Shown: piece by piece, positions 53,404 to 59,398 of the stretch
Position numbering within the stretch: the stretch's first letter is position 1
Layout of the letters: each line of letters opens with the position of its first letter
From: Candidatus Merdicola faecigallinarum
GTDB taxonomy: Bacteria; Bacillota; Clostridia; TANB77; CAG-508
Length of the DNA: 59,398 bases
Direction: 5' to 3'
Assembly (NCBI GenBank): GCA_018714565.1
Contig: DVNH01000016.1
Span: forward strand, 1 to 59,398
Notes under the pieces: model-generated
The model's input: only the letters and a program-made list of their open reading frames with translations
What the model was told of the DNA's origin: nothing
Databases searched by the model: none
Position numbers and translations under genes: made by a program

Positions 53404-54807
53404 TTAAACAATATTATTATATCCAAAACTTATTGTGTTTGGCTTTGGATGTTCATAAACTCCTGTCAAACAATCCTCTGCATCATCATGTTCATTTTTT
53501 CCACTTCTTAAATAATGTTTTAAATGTTTTGCAAATTCTGGCCATCTATCTTCCCAATTTAATGGAAAATATATATTATTCATAACAGCTGTTGAATTGC
53601 TTAATATTCTTGCTATTTTGTTTTCACTTTGATGAAATGGATTGATCTTTGTATGATAGTTCTTCAACTTCTTTAATTCTTCTTTTACATTTCTTGCGAA
53701 TCCCCTTCCACCATTATTACTTTCTATATTTGCATATCCAACTTTGTCTTTAGTAAGCATTTGAGCTACTGTTGGCTCCGTTGTTTCCATACTTTCTTGG
53801 GTATAAATAACATCTAAAATATAGTATGAATTATTATACATTTGATAATCTATTGAGCATAAATAATCTTCTCCCTCATCTGCTGTATCTGTATAATTCA
53901 TAATATAGTGTGCTGGTGGCAACTTATCATATGTTTTAAACCCACTATATAATCTATTCTTAACATCTATTGGCTCTTGCTGATAATTTGCATATATAAT
54001 GTCTTTGTTCATATTCTTAGTTTTAAGTAAATAATCTTCTTTATTTAATATTTCATTGCATAACATTGATCCATCTTTTTGTACTGCTTGATAATTAATA
54101 TGTCTTACATTATCAAAGTTTTCTAATACATAACCTGCTAAATCGTTGCTAGCCCATCTAGTCATTATTATTATTAACTTGAATCCCGTTTCAGTTCTGG
54201 ACATCATTGTATTGTTAAACCAGTCTATTTGCTTTTGTAATACGTTTTCATTGTAAGCTTCTTGAACATTTTTGATTAAGTCATCTATTATCATTAATGT
54301 ACATCCAAAACCTGTTGCAGTTCCTGTAGGTGATGTTGCTAAGTAATTTGCTTGATTACTTCCTTCTAATGCCCATTTATTTGCACTAGCTTCACCATAT
54401 TTTATTTTTGTATTCGGAAATATATCATTATATACTATTATTCCTTCTGTTTTCTCTGATGCTATTGTATCTCTTACAGACTTTGCAAATGTTCCTGACA
54501 GATTTTCGTTATATGATCCTGTCATTACTTTTTCATGATTATTTTTTCCAAATACCCATTCTGTTAATTTCCCTGCTGTTCTAGATTTCCCATGTCTTGG
54601 TGGTAACGTCATAACCATTATCTTATCTTCTGGCTTTGTGCCTTCGTAAAAGCCCTGTAATTGATTGCACATATCCTTTAGAAAGAACCTATCCTCTTTA
54701 TAAAAATCTGATGCAGTTAATTTACAATATTCAAAAAAATCACGTCTAGCTAATTCTAAACGTGCTTGCTTTTTAATTTCTTCTTTTATTTTAGTATTTA
54801 TCATCAT
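53404..54807 (-). CDS. Terminase large subunit
   Basis: 467 residues; packaging motor. ATPase Walker A variant LPPRHGKSRTAG, Walker B LMIIDDLI, coupling motif MTRWASNDL. C-terminal RNase-H-like nuclease with Asp in CSIDYQMYNNSYYILDVI and IESNNGG and a final Asp pair (HDDAEDCL). It overlaps the small subunit by 17 nt. Confidence 0.95.
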   Translation of the reverse strand: MMINTKIKEEIKKQARLELARRDFFEYCKLTASDFYKEDRFFLKDMCNQLQGFYEGTKPEDKIMVMTLPPRHGKSRTAGKLTEWVFGKNNHEKVMTGSYNENLSGTFAKSVRDTIASEKTEGIIVYNDIFPNTKIKYGEASANKWALEGSNQANYLATSPTGTATGFGCTLMIIDDLIKNVQEAYNENVLQKQIDWFNNTMMSRTETGFKLIIIMTRWASNDLAGYVLENFDNVRHINYQAVQKDGSMLCNEILNKEDYLLKTKNMNKDIIYANYQQEPIDVKNRLYSGFKTYDKLPPAHYIMNYTDTADEGEDYLCSIDYQMYNNSYYILDVIYTQESMETTEPTVAQMLTKDKVGYANIESNNGGRGFARNVKEELKKLKNYHTKINPFHQSENKIARILSNSTAVMNNIYFPLNWEDRWPEFAKHLKHYLRSGKNEHDDAEDCLTGVYEHPKPNTISFGYNNIV

Positions 54808-55180
54808 TTATCAACTGCCTTAATTCTTCTGTTGATAATCCTTCAAATGGATTGTTTATATTTCCACTATGTTCTAATTGCTGTTTATCTGTCCAACCAA
54901 AATTGTTTTTTAAATTAAATATTATACCTGTTGTAGAACTATCTGTTATTAAATGCTTTTCTAGATAATTTTCTACTTTTAGCTTTGCCTTTTTTATAGT
55001 GTCGGAAAATTCAGAATTTTTGGCATATTCCGCTAATGTATCTCTACATATATCTAAAGCTAAACACAATCCAGTAACTGTATAAGGCTCATTCTTTTTT
55101 TCACATTCTTTGAAATACATCTCTATTTTCTGTTGCATTATTTCTACTTCTGTATATTTCTTTGGTCTTCCTGCTTTCAT
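54791..55180 (-). CDS. Terminase small subunit
   Basis: 129 residues. The N-terminal AT-hook-like GRPKKYTEVE and HTH region (TVTGLCLALDICRDTLAEYAK), helical centre, and C-terminal GLSTEELRQLINDDKY. Recognises the phage DNA pac/cos site. Confidence 0.9.
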   Translation of the reverse strand: MKAGRPKKYTEVEIMQQKIEMYFKECEKKNEPYTVTGLCLALDICRDTLAEYAKNSEFSDTIKKAKLKVENYLEKHLITDSSTTGIIFNLKNNFGWTDKQQLEHSGNINNPFEGLSTEELRQLINDDKY

Positions 55181-55234
55181 CTTTTCACCTACTCTTTGTA
55201 CTGTATAATTACTATTAATAACATTTCTAATAAC

Positions 55235-55402
55235 TTAATTCTTCCTCTTTTGATAATCTACACACTTGTATTCTATACAATTTGCTTCTCCATCTACTGA
55301 TATTACTATTCCACAACCTGTATAGTTTTCTTCTTTGTAATGTATACAATTTGGGCATATTTCTTCTTTAAATTTCTGCATATTTTCTTGATTACTTGGC
55401 AT
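55235..55402 (-). CDS. Small Cys-rich phage protein, 55 aa
   Basis: ATG at 55402 with GAGGTGG at 5 nt. Cys pattern CPNCIHY ... GCG ... NCIEYKC gives four or more metal ligands, so a small zinc-binding protein. Just upstream of terminase. Too short for standard ORF cut-offs. Confidence 0.7.
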   Translation of the reverse strand: MPSNQENMQKFKEEICPNCIHYKEENYTGCGIVISVDGEANCIEYKCVDYQKRKN

Positions 55403-55422
55403 ATTAACCACCTCTGTTTAAT

Positions 55423-55496
55423 TGGTTCAGGAACCTAGATTCGAACTAAGAATAAATGGGTCAAAGCCATTCGTGATACCTTTTCACTATTCCTGA
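55423..55496 (-). tRNA. Phage-encoded tRNA-Gln (TTG anticodon)
   Basis: 74 nt including encoded CCA. Acceptor TCAGGAA / TTCCTGA, D arm GTGA...TCAC, anticodon stem AATGG/CCATT with loop CTTTGAC (anticodon TTG), T arm CTTAG-TTCGAAT-CTAGG. A U1-A72 pair is typical of Gln tRNA. The D loop (AAAGGTA) is short, so some tools may score it low. Confidence 0.85.
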
Positions 55497-55500
55497 ATAT

Positions 55501-55533
55501 AAAAAAAGAGCAAACATTTAAAACGTTTACTCT
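55501..55533 (-). terminator. Terminator of structured leader RNA
   Basis: GAGTAAAC...GTTTGCTC stem (one mismatch) followed by T7 on the minus strand, directly before tRNA-Gln. Confidence 0.75.
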
Positions 55534-55581
55534 TATAGGGATTGTAGTCTTGGGCTTGGATAATTATATCCGACTACATAA
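55501..55581 (-). ncRNA. Candidate short structured RNA in prophage
   Basis: Between its own promoter and the terminator lies TGTAGTC-GGATA-TAAT-TATCC-AAGCCCAA-GACTACA: a 7-bp stem stacked on a 5-bp hairpin, with an AAGCCCAA internal strand. The whole RNA would be about 80 nt. It could be a cis-acting element controlling read-through into tRNA-Gln and the late operon, or an independent small RNA. No known family recognised. Confidence 0.55.
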
Positions 55582-55586
55582 GATGC

Positions 55587-55614
55587 ATTATAGTATAACC
55601 TTTTATATTTGCAA
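55587..55614 (-). promoter_or_regulatory. Promoter of structured RNA / late region
   Basis: TTGCAA, 16 nt, TATAAT on the minus strand, downstream of the late regulator gene. Confidence 0.65.
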
Positions 55615-55717
55615 TTTAGTTCAAAACTTTTATGTTTTGCTTTTATTGCTATTATAATTATAAATCATCAGGATCATAATTGCATCCAAATTTTATCACA
55701 ATTTTATCACAATTTTA

Positions 55718-56266
55718 TTAAATTCCTGTATTAATTATTTCCAGCATACTTTTCATCGCTTCATCTCTAATATTTAACAATTGATTTATTGATTTTGGTT
55801 TATTAAACTCTTCATAATACTCATTTGCTACATAATCCCATTTTGACTTTTCAAAATAATACGACTTTATAATAAACCTTTGTTCATTCGTTAATTGATT
55901 TATCATGTTTTTTACTCGTACTATTTTTTTATCTAGTTCCGCTTCTAATTTATTACATTCTAATATCTTTCTCTTTAAATATGATCTATCTTCTTTGTTA
56001 ATATGTTTTATTTCTTTTTCATATGTCATAGCTACTTTTGATGTTTTGTCAGACACATTATTTGTATTACTATGTAAAGTATCATACCCTTGTCCTTTTA
56101 ATTGCATACTTTCAATAACTTCTTTTTCACTTTCTTCATACACCGTTCCTGCATAATTCAGTCTTTCTTCATATTCCTCTTTTTTTAATCTTATTTCTGT
56201 TAACTTAGCTTCGTTTTTAGGATGTTCTTTTAACATTTTCTCGGCATCTTCTTTTATATATTGCAT
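55718..56266 (-). CDS. Phage late transcription regulator, sigma-70 region 4-like (ArpU/RinA type)
   Basis: 182 residues. The N-terminal 110 are helical. The C-terminal part (LTNEQRFIIKSYYFEK, DYVANEYYEEFNKPKSINQLL, then a recognition helix) resembles sigma region 4 as in ArpU-type phage activators. It lies immediately upstream of the structured RNA, tRNA and terminase genes, as late regulators do, and likely switches on that region. Confidence 0.78.
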   Translation of the reverse strand: MQYIKEDAEKMLKEHPKNEAKLTEIRLKKEEYEERLNYAGTVYEESEKEVIESMQLKGQGYDTLHSNTNNVSDKTSKVAMTYEKEIKHINKEDRSYLKRKILECNKLEAELDKKIVRVKNMINQLTNEQRFIIKSYYFEKSKWDYVANEYYEEFNKPKSINQLLNIRDEAMKSMLEIINTGI

Positions 56267-56282
56267 ATATCTTTCGTACCTC

Positions 56283-56420
56283 CTACAATTTTAATTTTTC
56301 TAATTCACTTTTTAATATATCTATATTTTCATTTAGTAGATCTTTTTCTTCATATACCAGTAAACAACATATACTATTATATAAATCATTTACTTTCTTT
56401 ATTTGTTCTTCTCTATTCAT
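56283..56420 (-). CDS. Small phage ORF, 45 aa
   Basis: ATG at 56420, GGGAGA upstream. Begins MNREEQIKKVNDLYNSICC, a helical Leu/Glu/Lys protein. Its end holds the SD (TAGGAGG) for the late regulator. Unknown function. Confidence 0.6.
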   Translation of the reverse strand: MNREEQIKKVNDLYNSICCLLVYEEKDLLNENIDILKSELEKLKL

Positions 56421-56431
56421 TTGTATTCTCC

Positions 56432-56566
56432 CTATTCTCTTATCATTTTCTGCAAAAAATTTGCTACTTTAAGGTAGATCTCTTGAGCTTCTCCTTCTGT
56501 ATGTTTTACTAATGTTTCATATTTTTTTAGGTCTTGCTTTAATATATTTTTAATTCCTTCTTTCAC
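56432..56566 (-). CDS. Small phage ORF, 44 aa
   Basis: GTG at 56566 with GTGGAG upstream, 6 nt after the previous stop. Begins MKEGIKNILKQDLKKYE and ends NFLQKMIRE; helical. Unknown function. Confidence 0.55.
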   Translation of the reverse strand: MKEGIKNILKQDLKKYETLVKHTEGEAQEIYLKVANFLQKMIRE

Positions 56567-56572
56567 TTTTTA

Positions 56573-56962
56573 TCACTCCACTTCTACTGTATAACAGTTT
56601 GCTTGGTACTGTTCTTTTGTTAGTATTGTTTTAATTTCATCATTCTCACAAGTATCATCTGGTATCAAATGTGTTTCATCAACAAATATTAATTTTGGAT
56701 AATCTGGAAATCCTTCAAACATAGCAATATGTTTTACTTCTCTTCCATTTACATAGTCTCCTACTTCTATTAGATCTATTATGTTTTTGCTGTGGTTTAC
56801 TACATATTCATCTACATATTCCCATGGAATTTCCATCATAGGCATATTTTTTAAATCATAAACGTCATCATCACAATCGACAGAATATTTATCTAAAACA
56901 TCCGTAACTTTTGCTATGACTCCATCTTTAGTTCTTACATATTCTCCTACTTCAATATTCAT
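56573..56962 (-). CDS. Phage protein with SH3/KOW-like start, unknown
   Basis: 129 residues. Two similar beta motifs (VGEYVRTKDGVIAKVTDV and VGDYVNGREVKHIAMFEG) suggest paired SH3-like folds. Common in early regions of Clostridial phages; no known role. The start overlaps the HTH gene stop. Confidence 0.65.
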   Translation of the reverse strand: MNIEVGEYVRTKDGVIAKVTDVLDKYSVDCDDDVYDLKNMPMMEIPWEYVDEYVVNHSKNIIDLIEVGDYVNGREVKHIAMFEGFPDYPKLIFVDETHLIPDDTCENDEIKTILTKEQYQANCYTVEVE

Positions 56963-57168
56963 TTATTCTCTCCTTTTAAGTATCTATAAACAGTTCTTTC
57001 CACTATGCTTAAAGCTTCATAATTAGTTATAAATCTTCCAGAATGTCTATGTCTTACACTACTTCTTATTATTTTAATTTGCATATTATATTCTCTTCTG
57101 TATATTTCTGCTATTTTGTTCTTACTTAATCCACTTCTCCATAGATCTATTATCTTTTTCTCTTTCAT
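56959..57168 (-). CDS. Small phage HTH protein, 69 aa
   Basis: SD AGAGGTG. N-terminal helix-turn-helix (IIDLWRSGLSKNKIAEIYRREY), basic middle (SVRHRHSGR). Possibly a regulator or replication accessory. ATGA overlap with the next gene. Confidence 0.65.
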   Translation of the reverse strand: MKEKKIIDLWRSGLSKNKIAEIYRREYNMQIKIIRSSVRHRHSGRFITNYEALSIVERTVYRYLKGENK

Positions 57169-57265
57169 ACTACACCTCTAAGATGTAGTATTTACTTTTA
57201 TTTTTCTAAAAATTCTTTAAACTCTATTCTCCCCTATAGGATTTTCAGTCCTCTGCTCTTGTTGT

Positions 57266-57787
57266 TTATTCTCCTTCCGCTTCTACCTTCTTTTCAAAAT
57301 ATTGTTTTACTTCTTCTTTATTTAAATATCTCATACCAAACTTTGTTTTTGGTTTAATATCAAAACTTTCTATTTTCATAGTAGGTTCTGGAATTTTTAA
57401 TTGTTCTGCCATTAAATCTATTTGCTTTTTAAGTTGCATATTTTCTTTATCTGCTTTTACTGTATTATCTAATGCTTTTTGATATAAGTATTTATATTTT
57501 TCATTTTCAAATACTAAATTCTCATATATTTCTTCGTGTTGTTTATCTATATTTTCTTTATATCTTTTAAATCTAATTTTTTGATATTCTTTTCTACTTT
57601 TTATATCTTCATTTTCTTTTTGTAGTTTAGTTATAAGATTTAAAGCTGTTTCTATTGCTTCTTTTTCTTCTATACTTAAACTTATTGTGCCACTGCTATA
57701 AAACGAAGAAGTAACATTAAATTTTATATTTTTAATTTTTTTTACTATCTCAATAGCTTTCTTTTCTTCTTCATTCATATAATCCAT
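57266..57787 (-). CDS. Phage coiled-coil protein, unknown
   Basis: 173 residues with GGAGGAG upstream. A conserved-looking start (EEEKKAIEIVKKIK), a long coiled coil (about 45-145), and a short conserved tail (IKPKTKFGMRYLNKEEVKQY). Typical of Clostridial phage early regions. Confidence 0.65.
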   Translation of the reverse strand: MDYMNEEEKKAIEIVKKIKNIKFNVTSSFYSSGTISLSIEEKEAIETALNLITKLQKENEDIKSRKEYQKIRFKRYKENIDKQHEEIYENLVFENEKYKYLYQKALDNTVKADKENMQLKKQIDLMAEQLKIPEPTMKIESFDIKPKTKFGMRYLNKEEVKQYFEKKVEAEGE

Positions 57788-57891
57788 ATCTCCTCCAATT
57801 CATATCTACTATAATAATTATAATAATCATAATATCTATTAACATATTCTAGTTTTTCTATTGCTTCTTCTTGTTCTTTGCTACTTTTCAT
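57775..57891 (-). CDS. Tiny Tyr-rich phage ORF, 38 aa
   Basis: ATG at 57891 with GGAGG 7 nt upstream, overlapping the HNH gene end and the next gene start. Sequence features YVNRYYDYYNYYSRYE. Unknown; may serve translational coupling. Confidence 0.5.
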   Translation of the reverse strand: MKSSKEQEEAIEKLEYVNRYYDYYNYYSRYELEEIWII

Positions 57892-58436
57892 AATCATACC
57901 TCCATATAAATCCTCCTGCTGTTTTATTTTTCTTAGTTAAACACATTGATATTGCTGAGCGTAATATTTTTGTTTGTTTACTAGCTTCAGTTATGCTAAA
58001 ATATTCTTTAACAAATTTATTGTCTTTTGTATATTGCCTTATCTTTTTTGACTTATAATGCTTTTCTCCTTTTACTGGTTTTATCAAATTGTTTTTTACT
58101 GCATGTTGTATATTTTCTTTTGGAGTTACCCATTCCAAATTGTCAACACAATTATTTTGTTTATTTCCATCTTTATGATTTACTTCTTTTTTGTTCTCAT
58201 TATTTTTTATAAATACTTCTGCTACAATTCTATTTATTCTGACATGTTTTGTTTTTCCGTCTTTATTTAACGAAACTTGATAATATCCTTGATCGTTTAC
58301 CCCTGGTTTTAAGACTCTACTTTTTATTTTTGATTTTATAAACTTATATCTATGTAAACTTTTTATTTTTCCTAAATTGCTTACTTGATATAAACCTTCA
58401 TATCCGTGGTATATCTCTCCATATTTCTTTAGTCAT
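57881..58436 (-). pseudogene. HNH homing-type endonuclease, frameshifted near its start
   Basis: ATG at 58436 (GGGGAG upstream) codes MTKEIWRDIP, then the frame is lost at about 58406. One extra base splits the NUMOD4 motif that should read IPGYEGLYQVSN. After it the protein is intact: GLYQVSNLGKIKSLHRYK, HNH core VNHKDGNKQNN and NLEWVTPKENIQHAV, then a C-terminal NUMOD-type HTH (SITEASKQTKI). Selfish endonucleases like this often spread in phages; this copy is probably dead or misread. Confidence 0.85.
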
Positions 58437-58685
58437 CTACTCCCCTTCTTTCAATTCTTCTACTGTTTTAGTTGTCCATATTGCCAAAACTTTATAGTCT
58501 ATTTCTGTTTCTGGCGGTATAAAATCTACTATTAATTTTTCATATACATAATTCCATCTATCTTCTGGTGCTTTAAAACCTAAACTATATTCTATGTCAT
58601 CAATTCCTGCTTTTATTTCGCTATATTCATTATCTTCTCCTAAAGCTCCTTTTATTTGTTTTAATACATCAAATATATTTCTCAC
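58437..58685 (-). CDS. Small phage protein, 82 aa
   Basis: Begins MRNIFDVLKQIKGALG, acidic, with RWNYVYEKLIVDFIPPE. Its stop touches the HNH start. No family recognised; consistent with small early-region genes. Confidence 0.6.
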   Translation of the reverse strand: MRNIFDVLKQIKGALGEDNEYSEIKAGIDDIEYSLGFKAPEDRWNYVYEKLIVDFIPPETEIDYKVLAIWTTKTVEELKEGE

Positions 58686-58686
58686 T

Positions 58687-58872
58687 TTATTTTTCCTCCT
58701 CTATTTTCCTTCCACACATAGGGCAATAATTATTCTTTATTTCTAAAAATTTTATTCCTGTTATATCTTCTAATTGTTGTCTTAATGCACCTTCGTAAGT
58801 TAGTGGTTGCATTAAATCTTTCATTATTTTTCTTTTAACTATATATATTTTTGTATTGCAATATTCACACAT
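58687..58872 (-). CDS. Small zinc-ribbon phage protein, 61 aa
   Basis: MCEYCNTKI near the start and NYCPMCGRKI near the end give two CxxC knuckles, a typical phage zinc ribbon with a helical insert. Possibly DNA- or protein-binding. Confidence 0.75.
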   Translation of the reverse strand: MCEYCNTKIYIVKRKIMKDLMQPLTYEGALRQQLEDITGIKFLEIKNNYCPMCGRKIEEEK

Positions 58873-58873
58873 A

Positions 58874-59329
58874 TTATTTATCCTCCAATAACATTCTTTC
58901 TATTCTTTCCAATAAATAAATTACTGCATGTACATTATAACAATTGCCTTTAATATCTTCTTTTTCCATTCTTTCTTTAATATTTTCTATTGTTTCTTTT
59001 ACTCTTTGTTTTGGTATAAAGCTATTCATATATTCTTCAAATTGCAAATTATCTAAATCGCCCCATTGCTTAAATTCTAGTTTTGCTTCTAACTCTTTTA
59101 TTCTCTTTTTGTCTTGTTCTCGTTCTGCTAACAATTTCTTGTGTTCGTCTATTAATCTGTCTACATGTTTCTTTTCCACTAGTCTCATTTTTGTTCCATT
59201 CTCAAATGTAAATCTATAATTTTTGCAATAATTTAATATATCATCTATTGTTTCTGTTCCATTATTAAATCGCTCATTTATTTTATTTATATCCTCTTCT
59301 ATATCCATCCTAATTTTATTTACCTTCAC
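58874..59329 (-). CDS. Coiled-coil phage protein, start uncertain
   Basis: 151 residues from GTG at 59329, but the same frame stays open to the right edge, so the real start may lie outside. Helical, with HVDRLIDEHKKLLAEREQDK and a C-terminal conserved-looking NVHAVIYLLERIERML. Common Clostridial phage type; function unknown. Confidence 0.6.
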   Translation of the reverse strand: MKVNKIRMDIEEDINKINERFNNGTETIDDILNYCKNYRFTFENGTKMRLVEKKHVDRLIDEHKKLLAEREQDKKRIKELEAKLEFKQWGDLDNLQFEEYMNSFIPKQRVKETIENIKERMEKEDIKGNCYNVHAVIYLLERIERMLLEDK

Positions 59330-59398
59330 TTTCTCTAATATTCCTGCTTCTACATATGTTATCTTTTCACTACAATTTTCTTCTTTATCTCTTCTAGA

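Larger units (their letters stand above)
34700..59398 (-). mobile_element. Siphovirus-type prophage, right end outside window
   Basis: Contiguous phage modules on the minus strand: small early genes, late regulator, terminase, portal, MuF, scaffold, capsid, connectors, tail, tape measure, tail tip, holin and amidase. The left edge is not precisely defined; it lies between tRNA-Arg and about 36,650. No integrase is present, so it should be at the far right end. Two single-base frameshifts suggest either decay or sequence errors. Confidence 0.88.

Overview
The window looks like the chromosome of a very AT-rich low-GC Bacillota, most likely an uncultured gut-type Clostridia. The support is strong Shine-Dalgarno sites, AT-rich codon use, a dnaG-rpoD pair, a short-form (archaeal/eukaryotic-like) ProS, CarD, FeoAB, rubrerythrin, a spoIIID remnant and VanW-type wall proteins. 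I cannot name a species from this sequence alone.

Layout. (1) 1-4,660 is a scarred region. It holds the 5' part of a serine recombinase cut by the window edge, a small ORF, a 5' fragment of pyrG, a transglutaminase-like protein, and decayed rpe and spoIIID. (2) 4,679-15,440 is ordinary core genome, mostly on the minus strand: REC-GGDEF, CmpB-like membrane protein, Ig-like surface protein, proS, scpB, two small acidic genes, tRNA-Met, rpoD, dnaG, carD and dut. (3) 15,583-27,574 is feoA followed by a feoB gene split in two by a 9,525-bp integrated element. The two feoB halves join in frame at a shared 12-bp core (5-bp arms around TG) at both junctions. The outer flanks give a reconstructed 44-bp attP with 18 of 21 matched arm positions. 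The element carries a PNAG-like glycosyltransferase/deacetylase pair, a serine recombinase with a small upstream ORF, a Cu ATPase with CopZ, and a CadC-like repressor / HMA protein / Cd-Zn ATPase operon. (4) 27,762-34,690 is core genome: rubrerythrin, rimO-rng-pth, VanW, a small HTH regulator, small ORFs and tRNA-Arg(UCU). (5) From about 34,700 to the right edge is a siphovirus-type prophage, read on the minus strand from early genes (right) to lysis genes (left). It has a small PIN toxin-antitoxin pair at its left end; its right end lies outside the window.

A roughly 110-bp dispersed repeat occurs five times (1869, 10861, 19470, 27635, and 28378 on the minus strand), always between genes. 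Its copies differ in sequence while keeping base pairing in their hairpins, which suggests a structured RNA family or an RNA-shaped miniature element. One copy lies just downstream of the rubrerythrin promoter and would form its 5' leader.

Within the prophage, four things stand out. The major capsid gene ends in an A9G slippery run that would append a 125-residue domain by -1 frameshifting. The MuF head protein carries a C-terminal HExxH metallopeptidase-like domain. A tRNA-Gln(UUG) is encoded beside a short promoter-structured RNA-terminator cassette. Two genes (a gp10-like connector and an HNH endonuclease) are each broken by a single extra base. No CRISPR array and no rRNA were seen.
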